From Tistlia consotensis USBA 355 (GTDB taxonomy: Bacteria; Pseudomonadota; Alphaproteobacteria; Kiloniellales; DSM-21159): a stretch of DNA of 51,666 nucleotides. Under the pieces are notes generated by a model, which was given only the letters and a program-made list of their open reading frames with translations, ran no database searches and was not told where the DNA came from. Below are positions 1 to 8,239 of the stretch, piece by piece. The stretch spans positions 1-51,666 of the forward strand of contig NZ_FWZX01000003.1 of assembly GCF_900177295.1 (NCBI RefSeq), given 5' to 3'. The position numbers and the translations under genes are program-made. Position 1 is the first letter of the stretch. Each line of letters starts with the position of its first letter.

Positions 1-318
1 AGCCATTGGGAAGGCCTGACCCGCTTCCTTGAGGACGGCCGACTGGAACTGGATACCAACCCGGTCGAGAACGCCATCAGGCCGGTGGCCCTCACAAGAA
101 AGAATGCGCTCTTTGCGGGACACGAGATCGGAGCAGAGAACTGGGCGCTGCTAGCCTCCATTGTCGCCACCTGCAAGCTCAGCGACGTCAACCCGGTCGC
201 CTATCTCGCCGAAATCCTGGAGGCCATCCTCAACGGCCACCCGCAGAGCAGGGTCGAAGACCTCATGCCCTGGAACTTCCGCAAGGCGTCAAGCCCGAAG
301 CCAAAGGGCATCGCCTAA
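1..318 (+). CDS. IS66-family transposase (TnpC), C-terminal part
   Basis: This is the last 105 codons of a DDE transposase, open to the left edge. Visible residues 19-27 (TNPVENAIR) match the IS66 motif carrying the third catalytic acid, here Glu23, followed by the usual RKN-LFAG segment. The final 40 residues match the IS66 C-terminal element (VNPVAYL, then HPQSR, then LMPWNF). TnpC is the catalytic subunit that cuts and joins IS ends. The stop codon sits directly against the right inverted repeat, which is normal for the family. No frameshift is visible in this part; whether the element is intact cannot be judged here. Confidence 0.93.
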   Translation, partial: SHWEGLTRFLEDGRLELDTNPVENAIRPVALTRKNALFAGHEIGAENWALLASIVATCKLSDVNPVAYLAEILEAILNGHPQSRVEDLMPWNFRKASSPKPKGIA

Positions 319-326
319 GCGCTTAC
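1..326 (+). mobile_element. IS66-family insertion sequence, right end
   Basis: The window opens inside an IS66-type element. Its transposase gene stops at 318, and eight bases later the sequence reads GCGCTTAC (319-326), i.e. GTAAGCGC read inwards; IS66-family ends typically begin GTAA. The element boundary is therefore placed at 326. The next eight bases, GTAAGGGA (327-334), would be one copy of the 8-bp target duplication usual for this family; the other copy lies left of the window. CTTACGTAAG (322-331) is a palindrome across the junction. The boundary is inferred from one end only. Confidence 0.7.
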
Positions 327-738
327 GTAAGGGATCATGGCCCGAGCGCTAGTCAGTAGTTGGGGCAACATCAGGCATAGGCTCCCTAGATCAGGTGTGA
401 GGTTGCGCTTCAGACTGAACACCCAGGGATTGCCAGCATCGACAGTCCCCGAGATCGACCAGGTTGCGAAATTATCAACATGCACGCCGCGTCGATACCG
501 ACACGAATCGGGACTCGTCGGGCGCTAACTCTTCCTACAGCCTGCTGATTCAGTCCGCTTTGATGCAGAAGCAAATCTCGCTTGCAACCATGACGTACTC
601 CGGGGCGGACGACGCATCATGCACCTAGAACCAGGCACAGAGAATTTGCACATGTATTTAATTTTACTATCGTTTTTATTTTATCCAGATGATGCCTTCC
701 CCGCGAAGGACGCTAAGAACGAGGCCCTTGCCTCCACA
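327..738. other. Gene-free, lower-GC gap next to the IS end
   Basis: About 410 bases carry no convincing gene. The reading frames here have atypical composition, no family resemblance and no good ribosome site. The stretch from about 640 to 690 is notably AT-rich for this genome (runs such as TTTAATTTTACTATCG). It may be remnant DNA around the IS insertion or the 3' region of the dioxygenase gene that reads towards it. I see no tRNA, repeat array or clear promoter. Confidence 0.5.
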
Positions 739-1383
739 TCATCCAACGACGAAGTCGTAGCGGCCGAGCAGGCCGTCGCCCTGCCGCTCGAGGCGCAGCA
801 GCAGGGCCGGATCGTAGAGGCCGTCGCGGGCGTTGCGCGGCTCGTCGGGAAAGTAGAGCTGGGTGGTCAGGGGCGCGGCGCCGTCGCCCCCGCGGGCCGG
901 CGCCAGGATCAGGTGGAGGTGGCGGGTCCGGCCGGGATAGAGCCCCGGCACGACGGTCCTGAAGCCGAAGCGGCCCTGGCCGTCGGTCAGCTGGTGGCCG
1001 CGGAAGGTGAAGCCGCTGTTGTCGTAGCGGCCGCCGTCGTCGGCGTGCCACAGCTCGACCACGGCGCCGGCCAGGGGCCGGCAGTCGCGGCCCTGCAGCC
1101 GGCCGACCAGGTCGAGCGGCCGGCCCGGCAGGCTGCCGCCCCGCCCGTCGGCCCGGAGGTCCTGCTTCAGCGGCGTGCCCGGCTTGAAGTAGGGTCCCTC
1201 GGTCTCGGGCGGCGTCGCGGCGGCCGGGGCCCGGCACGCGGCCGTGCCGGGATCCGCGGGCCAGTCGGCGGGCCAGCCGGCGGGCCAGGTCGGGCCGACG
1301 GCGACGGCGGGACGCAGCAGCGCGCTGCCGGCGAGGCCGGCGGCGCCGGCCAGCAGGGCGCGGCGCGAGGGCGAAAGGGTCAT
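739..1383 (-). CDS. Tat-exported intradiol ring-cleavage dioxygenase family protein
   Basis: The 214-residue protein begins with a twin-arginine-like signal (SPSRRALLAG followed by an Ala/Leu-rich stretch to about residue 29). The intradiol dioxygenase core follows: TEGPYFKPG at 61-69, a VELWHADDGGRYDN segment, and RTRHLHL. The four non-haem Fe(III) ligands of the family can be placed at Tyr120, Tyr149, His155 and His157. Classical catechol or protocatechuate dioxygenases are cytoplasmic; exported single-domain relatives form a separate group of mostly unknown substrate. It stands alone, facing the IS end, with no catechol pathway genes beside it. The family is clear but the substrate is not. 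Confidence 0.88.
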   Translation of the reverse strand: MTLSPSRRALLAGAAGLAGSALLRPAVAVGPTWPAGWPADWPADPGTAACRAPAAATPPETEGPYFKPGTPLKQDLRADGRGGSLPGRPLDLVGRLQGRDCRPLAGAVVELWHADDGGRYDNSGFTFRGHQLTDGQGRFGFRTVVPGLYPGRTRHLHLILAPARGGDGAAPLTTQLYFPDEPRNARDGLYDPALLLRLERQGDGLLGRYDFVVG

Positions 1384-1486
1384 CCGGCGGCTCCTCTCGA
1401 AAGGTGACGTGCCTGCAACGCGCCGGCGGCGCGGGCCCGTCGCCGGCAGCCGGGATCGGATTGTCGCAGGGAAAGTCGCCGGAGCG

Positions 1487-1513
1487 AGTCACAGGGCCGC
1501 GAGCCTGATCGTC
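1487..1513 (+). promoter_or_regulatory. Candidate ECF41-type promoter for the first CMD gene
   Basis: AGTCACA (1487-1493), 16 bases, then CGTC (1510-1513). Promoters recognised by ECF41 sigma factors are known to have a TGTCACA-like -35 and a CGTC -10, so this differs at only the first base of the -35. It lies about 75 bases upstream of the start at 1588, in front of a gene adjacent to an ECF41-type sigma gene. This implies autoregulation of the cluster, but it is untested. Confidence 0.55.
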
Positions 1514-1587
1514 TAGGAGGCAGGGGGACTCTTGCCGCCCCCGGCCAGCCCCTTAGATCCAGACCCTTAGATGAGGAAATCGAAGCC

Positions 1588-2028
1588 ATGTCCCAGCACG
1601 ACCGTCTCCAGCTCGCCAAGTCCGCTCCCGAGGCCATGAAGGGCCTCGTCGCCGTCGAATCGGTCCTCGCCGCGGGGCCGCTCGACGCCGGCCTGCGTCA
1701 TCTCGTCAAGCTGCGCGTCTCGCAGATCAACGGCTGCGCCCACTGCGTCGACATGCACCTGCGCGAGGCGCGCCAGGACGGCGAGAGCCAGCCACGCCTC
1801 GACCGCCTGGTGGTCTGGCGCAACGTCGAGGACTTCACCCCGGCCGAGCGCGCCGCCCTGGCCTGGGCCGAGGCGCTGACGACCCGTCTCGGCGAGGACC
1901 TGGACAGCCTGCACGCCGCGCTTTCCGAGCACTTCGGCGCCGAGGAGATCGCCGCCCTGACGGCCAGCGTCACCATGATCAACGGCTGGAACCGGCTGAT
2001 GGTGGCTTCCCTCCACGCGCGCTTCTGA
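1588..2028 (+). CDS. Carboxymuconolactone decarboxylase / AhpD-like peroxidase-fold protein (CMD 1)
   Basis: This 146-residue all-helical CMD-fold protein has the AhpD active-site pattern CxxCxxxH: Cys50-Ala-His-Cys53-Val-Asp-Met-His57, inside QINGCAHCVDMH. The paired cysteines and the nearby histidine support thiol peroxidase or disulfide chemistry rather than decarboxylation. It starts 10 bases before the sigma-factor gene ends its spacer (stop 2028, sigma start 2039) and is preceded by a candidate ECF41 promoter. ECF41 genes are typically paired with exactly this kind of partner (CMD, oxidoreductase or epimerase), so it is the likely regulatory partner or target. A second copy lies at 3265. 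Confidence 0.9.
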   Translation: MSQHDRLQLAKSAPEAMKGLVAVESVLAAGPLDAGLRHLVKLRVSQINGCAHCVDMHLREARQDGESQPRLDRLVVWRNVEDFTPAERAALAWAEALTTRLGEDLDSLHAALSEHFGAEEIAALTASVTMINGWNRLMVASLHARF

Positions 2029-2038
2029 GGAGGGCGCG

Positions 2039-2974
2039 ATGGGCGACCGGGACGGGCGGAGGGAGCAGCGAAGGGACGCGGCGACGGCGGCCTTCGAGCA
2101 GGCACGGCCGCGGCTCTGGAGCCTCGCCTACCGCATGCTCGGCTCGGTCGCCGACGCCGAGGACGCGGTGCAGACCACCTGGCTGAAGTGGCGCGGCGCC
2201 GACAGCGCCGCCGTCGAGCAGCCGGAGGCCTGGCTGGTGACGACCTGCACGCGCACCTGCCTCGACCTGCGCCGCGCCGCCGACCGCTCGCGGGTCGACT
2301 ACGTCGGCCTGTGGCTGCCCGAGCCGGTGCCGGACGACCCGCTGCTCGGCACGCCGGCGAGGAACCCGGCCGAGCAGGCCGAGCTGGCCTCGTCCCTGAC
2401 CCTCGCCTTCCTGCACCTGCTGGAACGCCTGACGCCGGCCGAGCGGGCCGCCTACCTGCTGCGCGAGATCTTCGACTACGACTACGAGCGGGTCGCCGCG
2501 ATCCTCGGCAAGCGCGAGCCGGCCTGCCGCCAGCTGGTCGCGCGGGCCCGGCGGGCCCTGGCCGCGGCCCCGGAGTCGGCGGCGCCGGCGGCCCGGGGCG
2601 GCGCGCTGCTCGACAGCTTCCTGGCAGCCCTCAGCAGCGGCGACGCCGGCCGGCTGGAGGGCCTGCTGGCGGCCGACGTCGAGCTCTTGAGCGACGGCGG
2701 CGGCAAGGCATCGGTCGCCTCCAAGGTCGTGCGCGGGCCGCGCGCCGTGGCGCGCTTCCTGGCCGGCATCTGGCGGCTGCACTACCGCGCGCAGCAGGTC
2801 GAGCCCGTGCCGCTCAACGGCGGGAAGGGCCTGCTGATTCGCGAGGCCGGGCTGGTCACCGGCACCCTGTCGCTCTCCGCCGACGCCGAAGGGCGCTGCC
2901 TGCGCATCTACATCCAGCGCAATCCGGACAAGCTGCGCCACCTGCAGGACCTGCCGGCCGCGACGCGGCACTGA
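2039..2974 (+). CDS. ECF sigma factor, ECF41 (SigJ-like) group with SnoaL-like C-terminal extension
   Basis: The 311 residues carry sigma region 2 (about 19-85, with YRMLGSVADAEDAVQ) and sigma region 4 (about 125-175, ending in a helix-turn-helix). A C-terminal NTF2/SnoaL-like domain follows from about 185. Three signatures of the ECF41 group are present: WLPEP at 92-96 in the linker, DGGGK at 219-223, and NPDKL at 295-299. In this group the C-terminal domain replaces a conventional anti-sigma factor and tunes activity; the NPDKL end is needed for regulation. The gene sits between two CMD paralogues and probably shares the transcript of the first. The inducing signal is unknown. Confidence 0.93.
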   Translation: MGDRDGRREQRRDAATAAFEQARPRLWSLAYRMLGSVADAEDAVQTTWLKWRGADSAAVEQPEAWLVTTCTRTCLDLRRAADRSRVDYVGLWLPEPVPDDPLLGTPARNPAEQAELASSLTLAFLHLLERLTPAERAAYLLREIFDYDYERVAAILGKREPACRQLVARARRALAAAPESAAPAARGGALLDSFLAALSSGDAGRLEGLLAADVELLSDGGGKASVASKVVRGPRAVARFLAGIWRLHYRAQQVEPVPLNGGKGLLIREAGLVTGTLSLSADAEGRCLRIYIQRNPDKLRHLQDLPAATRH

Positions 2975-2997
2975 TCGCCCGGCGCCGGCCGACGAGT

Positions 2998-3142
2998 CCC
3001 CTCTCTGCTCCCCTCCGGGGGCGGAGAGGGTCAGGGAGAGGTGGGGGAGCAAGCCTCGCGGATCCTGCTACAAGCCGAGCCAACGGTATCACCCCCTCAC
3101 CTCTCCCCCGCCCTCTCCCCTCCCCGAGGGGAGCAGAGAGGG
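2998..3142. repeat. Long imperfect inverted repeat (dispersed-element type)
   Basis: Left arm 2998-3049 (starting CCCTCTCTGCTCCCCTCCGG) and right arm about 3092-3142 (ending GAGGGGAGCAGAGAGGG) are near reverse complements over roughly 48 bases, separated by about 43 bases. Each arm is itself rich in CTCTCCC/GGGAGAG. Such CTCTCCC-GGGGAG units are common dispersed intergenic repeats in proteobacteria. It occupies the gap between the ECF41 gene and the second CMD gene and could fold into a long hairpin that separates their transcripts. Confidence 0.75.
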
Positions 3143-3264
3143 AGAAGAGTCGTTCGCCTCCCCTCCCCGGATTGATTTGCCGCAGTGCCGAGACCGCTGC
3201 GCTTGCCGAAGATCCGGCGCGCGGCCAGCCGCGGCCGCGCCTCCGGACCGAAGGAACCCGACCC

Positions 3265-3705
3265 ATGTCGCAGCGTGACCGCCTCCGGCTCGCCAAGACC
3301 GCCGCCCCGGCCATGCAGGGCCTGCGCCAGGTCGAGGCGATCCTCAAGGAGCTGCCCCTCGAGCCGCGGCTGCGGCACCTGGTCAAGCTGCGCGTCTCGC
3401 AGATCAACGGCTGCACCCACTGCGTCGACAACTACCTGCGCGACGCCCGTGCGGACGGCGAGGAGCAGGTCCGGATCGACCACGTCGCGGTCTGGCGCAA
3501 CGCCCCGGACTACAGCCCGGCCGAGCGGGCGGCGCTGGCCTGGGCCGAGGCGCTGACCCTGCAGCGGGAGGACGACCTGGACGCGCTGCACGCCGAGCTC
3601 GCCCGGCATCTCGGCGCCGAGGAGATCGGCACCCTGACGGTCAGCATCGCGACGATGAACGCCTGGAACCGCCTGATGGCGGCAGCCCACCACGACAGCT
3701 TCTGA
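3265..3705 (+). CDS. Carboxymuconolactone decarboxylase / AhpD-like protein (CMD 2)
   Basis: This 146-residue paralogue of the 1588-2028 product has the same length and is alignable throughout (MSQ-DRL-LAK start, QINGC-HCVD core, W-RL end). Cys50 and Cys53 are kept, but the CxxCxxxH histidine at 57 is Tyr (CTHCVDNY), so its chemistry may differ from CMD 1. The ATG at 3265 gives a start that matches the paralogue exactly; upstream codons in frame are not homologous and would run antisense to the inverted repeat. GAAGGAAC lies 10-15 bases before the start. I see no ECF41-type promoter directly upstream. Confidence 0.9.
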   Translation: MSQRDRLRLAKTAAPAMQGLRQVEAILKELPLEPRLRHLVKLRVSQINGCTHCVDNYLRDARADGEEQVRIDHVAVWRNAPDYSPAERAALAWAEALTLQREDDLDALHAELARHLGAEEIGTLTVSIATMNAWNRLMAAAHHDSF

Positions 3706-3754
3706 GCCTCTCCCGGCCCCTGCCCGGCCCCGACGCTGCCTGCTGGCCCGGCCG

Positions 3755-3786
3755 CCGCGACGGTCACGGCTGCTGTGCCGTCGCGG
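3755..3786 (+). terminator. Hairpin after CMD 2, possible terminator
   Basis: CCGCGACGG (3755-3763) pairs perfectly with CCGTCGCGG (3778-3786). Inside it CAC/GTG adds three pairs after a one-base bulge, leaving a 7-base loop. It lies 50 bases past the CMD 2 stop and is followed by ATCTTTCG, only a weak T-tract. It may end the ECF41/CMD transcript before the monooxygenase gene. Confidence 0.4.
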
Positions 3787-3893
3787 CACGGATCTTTCGA
3801 CGGCCGCCGACACGGTTGCATCGAGCGCCCGGGAGGCTGATGTCTGCTGGGCCTGACCTCTTGCCTCAGCCGACGCCGCCCGGGAGGAATCCG

Positions 3894-4907
<1,014 letters not shown>

Positions 4908-5009
4908 CGGCGGCGGCCTCTGGGCGCCGCCCTCCGGCAGGCTCGGGACGAAGCCGCCCTGGCATCGCTCGGGAGGTCGGCCTCGACCGGATACGGGAAG
5001 GAGAAGATC

Positions 5010-5873
5010 ATGCAGTCAGTCGCCATCCTGGGCCTGGGCGCCATGGGCTCGCGCATGGCCATGAACCTGGTCAAGGCCGGCTACCGGGTCGCGGTCTGGA
5101 ACCGCAGTCCCGAGAAGGCCCGCCCGCTCGCCGAGGCCGGCGCCAGCGTGGCGGCGACGCCGCGGCAGGCCGCGCAGGGCGCCGAGGTCGTGCTCTCGAT
5201 GGTGCGCGACGACCCGGCCGCCCGCGAGACCTGGCTCGACGCCGAGACCGGCGCGCTCGGCGGCATGGCGCCGGGCGCCCTGGCGCTGGAGAGCTCGACC
5301 GTCACCGTCGCCTGGGCGCAGGAGCTGGCCGCCGCCTGCGCCGAGCGCGAGGTCGGCTTCCTGGAGACGCCGGTCGCCGGCTCGCGGCCCCAGGCCGAGG
5401 CCGGCCAGCTGGTCTTCCTGGTCGGCGGCGACGCCCGGCTGGTCGAGCGCGCGACTCCGCTGATGCAGGTCATGGGCCGGGCGATCCACCACGCCGGCCC
5501 GGTCGGCAGCGCCGCCGCCCTCAAGCTCTCGGTCAACGCCCTGCTCGGCCTGCAGATCGCGGCGATGGGCGAGCTGGTCGGCCTGCTCGGGCGCTACGGC
5601 ATCGACGCCGCCCGCGCCGCCGAGATCCTGCCCGAGCTGCCGGTCTGCAGCCCGGCCGCGGCGGTCGCCCTCAGGCAGATGCGCGACCGCGCCTTCGATC
5701 CGCTGTTCCCGGCGGTCATGATCGAGAAGGACCTGGGCTACCTGCACGAGATCGCCGCCGCGGCCGGCGCCGAGGTGCCGCTCGGCGACGCGGCACGCCG
5801 GGTCTTCGCCCGCGCCGTCGAGGCCGGCTACGGCGACGACCAGATGAGCGGAGTCTTGCGCCTCTACCTCTGA
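5010..5873 (+). CDS. NAD(P)-dependent oxidoreductase, 3-hydroxyisobutyrate / beta-hydroxyacid dehydrogenase family
   Basis: This 287-residue protein begins with a Rossmann GLGAMGSRMA nucleotide motif (residues 8-17). ETPVAGSRPQA around 122 corresponds to the family's substrate-binding DAPVSGG region. A catalytic-lysine helix is seen near 168 (AALKLSVNALL), and the all-alpha C-terminal domain includes the FDPLFP and EKDLGYL motifs. AAGGAG lies 8 bases before the ATG. The family oxidises 3-hydroxy acids or reduces semialdehydes and also includes glyoxylate/succinic semialdehyde reductases and imine reductases. The exact substrate cannot be read from the sequence. Confidence 0.9.
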   Translation: MQSVAILGLGAMGSRMAMNLVKAGYRVAVWNRSPEKARPLAEAGASVAATPRQAAQGAEVVLSMVRDDPAARETWLDAETGALGGMAPGALALESSTVTVAWAQELAAACAEREVGFLETPVAGSRPQAEAGQLVFLVGGDARLVERATPLMQVMGRAIHHAGPVGSAAALKLSVNALLGLQIAAMGELVGLLGRYGIDAARAAEILPELPVCSPAAAVALRQMRDRAFDPLFPAVMIEKDLGYLHEIAAAAGAEVPLGDAARRVFARAVEAGYGDDQMSGVLRLYL

Positions 5874-5941
5874 GCCGCCATCTCGGCTATTGAGACGGCG
5901 GCGGCGCGCGACGCAGAGCCTCCCGCCGCCGCCCCGTCCCC

Positions 5942-6976
5942 GTGCCGGCCGCCGTCCCGGCGGCCGCCGGACCCGCCGAAGGCCGCGCCTTGCCCTCGTT
6001 CAGACTGCTGTTCCTGCTGATCGGTGCCGCCCTGTTCGGATTCCTGCTCTGGAGCACGGATCTCGGCAGCGCGCTCGGCTACATCGGCGACCTCGGCTGG
6101 GGCCTGCTGCCGGTGCTGACCATCTATGTCGGCGCCTTCGCGGTCGACACGCTGTCCTGGCAGCTGGTGCTGGGCCCGGCGCGGCTCGACTGGTCCTGGT
6201 TCGCCGAGCTTTGGAAGATCCGCCTGGTCGGCATGGCGGTGAACCAGGTGACCCCGGTCGTCGGCCTCGCCGGCGAGCCGCTGAAGGCCATGCTGCTGAA
6301 GCGGCGGCTGGGCATCGGCTACCGCGAGGGCGGCGCCTCGCTGTTCGTCGCCAAGACCGCGAATCTGGTGGCGCTGGTCGTGTTCCTGACCGGCGGCGTG
6401 CTGCTCGCCCTGGCCGGCGGGCGCCTGCCGCCGGACTACCGCGTCGCGGTCGCCGTCGGCCTCGGCGTCCTGGTCGTCGGCATCGGCGCGGTCTTCGCGG
6501 CGCAGCGGCTGCGCGCCGCCTCCCGGCTCGGCGGCCTGGTCGGCCGCGCCCGCTGGGGCCGGCGGCTGGTGCACCTGCTGGAGTCCCTCGAGGCCTTCGA
6601 CGACCACCTCGTCGAGGCCTACACGACCCAGCGCCGCCGCTTCCTGCTCGCGACCCTGCTGACCCTGGTCAACTGGGCGCTCGGCGCCGTCGAGCTCTAC
6701 GCGATCCTGCGCTTCATGGGCGAGCCGGTCAGCCTCGCCTACGCCTGGAGCCTGCAGTCGGTGGTCGAGCTGGTGCGCGCCGCGACCTTCTTCATCCCCG
6801 CCAGCCTGGGTGCCCAGGAAGGCATCCTGGTGCTGATGCTGGCGCCGCTGTCGGGCGGCGCCTCGCTGGGCCTGGCGGTCGCCCTGATCAAGCGCTTCCG
6901 CGAGCTGCTGTGGATCGGCGCCGGCCTGGCGACGGGCTGGATCGCCTTTCCTGCGGCCTCGGACCGGGCCGCCTGA
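5942..6976 (+). CDS. Flippase-like membrane protein (LPG synthase TM / UPF0104 family)
   Basis: The 344-residue protein is polytopic, with about eight hydrophobic segments starting at residue 20. Family-typical patches are WFAELWKIRLVGMAVNQV, then VGLAGEPLKAMLL, and ATFFIPASLGAQEG near 285. The family comprises the membrane flippase domain of MprF and relatives such as archaeal AglD, and it moves lipid-linked groups or accompanies glycolipid synthesis. It lies about 45 bases upstream of a CDP-alcohol phosphotransferase and faces a MIPS-nucleotidyltransferase fusion, so a role in translocating an inositol-derived lipid is a reasonable inference. The GTG at 5942 has no clear ribosome site; TTG at 5990 is an alternative start that keeps the first membrane segment. 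Confidence 0.85.
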   Translation: MPAAVPAAAGPAEGRALPSFRLLFLLIGAALFGFLLWSTDLGSALGYIGDLGWGLLPVLTIYVGAFAVDTLSWQLVLGPARLDWSWFAELWKIRLVGMAVNQVTPVVGLAGEPLKAMLLKRRLGIGYREGGASLFVAKTANLVALVVFLTGGVLLALAGGRLPPDYRVAVAVGLGVLVVGIGAVFAAQRLRAASRLGGLVGRARWGRRLVHLLESLEAFDDHLVEAYTTQRRRFLLATLLTLVNWALGAVELYAILRFMGEPVSLAYAWSLQSVVELVRAATFFIPASLGAQEGILVLMLAPLSGGASLGLAVALIKRFRELLWIGAGLATGWIAFPAASDRAA

Positions 6977-7021
6977 GGCGCCCGGTTGCACGCCGTCGGC
7001 GGCTCGACTATCACCCCCGCC

Positions 7022-8206
7022 ATGGAGCAGGCCAGCGCAGCGATGGCGAGCGACGGCAGCCAGGCGCCGCGCCTGGTGGTCGACGCACGGCCGCAGGCGC
7101 TCGGCGCGCTCGATCCCGGCCACCGCCTGCTCGGCCTGAGCCTGCTGCGCCGCCTCGTGCTGGCGGCGCGCCGCGCCGGCCTCTCCGACTGCCTGGTGGT
7201 GGCGCCGGCCGAGAGCCGGGAGCGCCTGAGCGCCCTGCTCGCCGGCCTGCCGTCGGTCGCCTTCGCCGAGCAGCTTCCGGCGACCGCGGGCGGGCCGACG
7301 ATCCTGCTGCCGGCGGACGTCCTGGGCGAGACCTCCTGGCTGTCGAGCCTGGCACGGACGCCGGTCGGTCCGGACGAGCGCCGCTCCGCCGACGGCGCGC
7401 TGCTGCTCGGCCGCGCCGTGGCGCCCGCCGCGGCGAGCGAGGTCGCGGCGAAGCCGCTGGCCCTGGAGCCGCGGCCGCTGCGCCTCGGGCAGCCGGCCGA
7501 CCTGCCGGGCGCCGAGCGGCGCCTGCTGCAGGCCCTGCGCAAGCAGACCGACGGCTTCATGGCGCGGGTCTTCGCGCGGCCGATCTCGATCGCGGTGTCG
7601 CGGCGCCTCGCGCCGCTCGGCGTGACGCTGAACGCGATGACCCTGGTCTCGATGCTGATCGGGCTCGCCGCGGCGCCCTTCTTCCTGTCGGCCGCGCCGG
7701 CCTGGCAGGTCGTCGGCGCCCTGCTGTTCGTCGCCCACTCGGTGCTCGACGGCTGCGACGGCGAGCTGGCGCGCCTGACCTTCCACGAGACGCGGCTCGG
7801 CGGCCTGCTCGACTTCGCCAGCGACAACCTGGTGCACGTCGCGGTCTTCGCCTGCATGGCGCTCGGCTGGAGCGCCGCCGCCGGCTCACCCTGGCCGCTG
7901 CTGGCCGGGCTCGGCGCGGTCGCCGGCACCGCCGGCTCGGCCTTCTCGGTCTACTGGCTGACGCTGCGCCGCAAGGCCGGCAGCGGCCCGGTCTACACCT
8001 CGGTCAGCGCCGACGGGCAGCCCGGGCGCGTCACCCGGCTGCTCGACGAGCTGTCGCGGCGCGACTTCATCTACCTGGTGCTGGCCTTCGCGGCCTTCGG
8101 CAAGGCGCAGTGGTTCGTCGCGCTCAGCGGCATCGGCGCGCCGCTGTTCCTGCTCGCCCTGCTCGGCGCCGCCCTGGGCGAGCGCCGGCGCCGGGCGGCG
8201 GCCTGA
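7022..8206 (+). CDS. CDP-alcohol phosphotransferase with degenerate nucleotidyltransferase-like N-terminus (DIPPS-like)
   Basis: This is a 394-residue protein. The C-terminal half (about 175-390) is an integral membrane CDP-alcohol phosphatidyltransferase with a perfect DGxxAR-x8-GxxxD-xxxD motif: Asp246, Gly247, Ala250, Arg251, Gly260, Asp264, Asp268. The preceding segment TDGFMARVFARPISIAVSRR resembles the entry to the synthase domain of bifunctional IPCT/DIPPS enzymes of thermophiles. The N-terminal 150 residues resemble a nucleotidyltransferase fold (LSLLRRLVLAARRAGL, then a TILLPADV strand) but lack the LAAGxGxR loop, so they are probably inactive. The neighbouring fusion supplies an intact nucleotidyltransferase. 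ATG 7022 is preferred over TTG 6986; neither has a strong ribosome site. Confidence 0.85.
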   Translation: MEQASAAMASDGSQAPRLVVDARPQALGALDPGHRLLGLSLLRRLVLAARRAGLSDCLVVAPAESRERLSALLAGLPSVAFAEQLPATAGGPTILLPADVLGETSWLSSLARTPVGPDERRSADGALLLGRAVAPAAASEVAAKPLALEPRPLRLGQPADLPGAERRLLQALRKQTDGFMARVFARPISIAVSRRLAPLGVTLNAMTLVSMLIGLAAAPFFLSAAPAWQVVGALLFVAHSVLDGCDGELARLTFHETRLGGLLDFASDNLVHVAVFACMALGWSAAAGSPWPLLAGLGAVAGTAGSAFSVYWLTLRRKAGSGPVYTSVSADGQPGRVTRLLDELSRRDFIYLVLAFAAFGKAQWFVALSGIGAPLFLLALLGAALGERRRRAAA

Positions 8207-8239
8207 CGGCCGCCGCTTCCGGAACCCGAACCGCGCCGA

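Noticed and set aside
619-1407. A 262-codon plus-strand frame over the dioxygenase
   Set aside because: It is antisense to a gene with conserved iron ligands and has low-complexity Gly/Ala/Arg composition.
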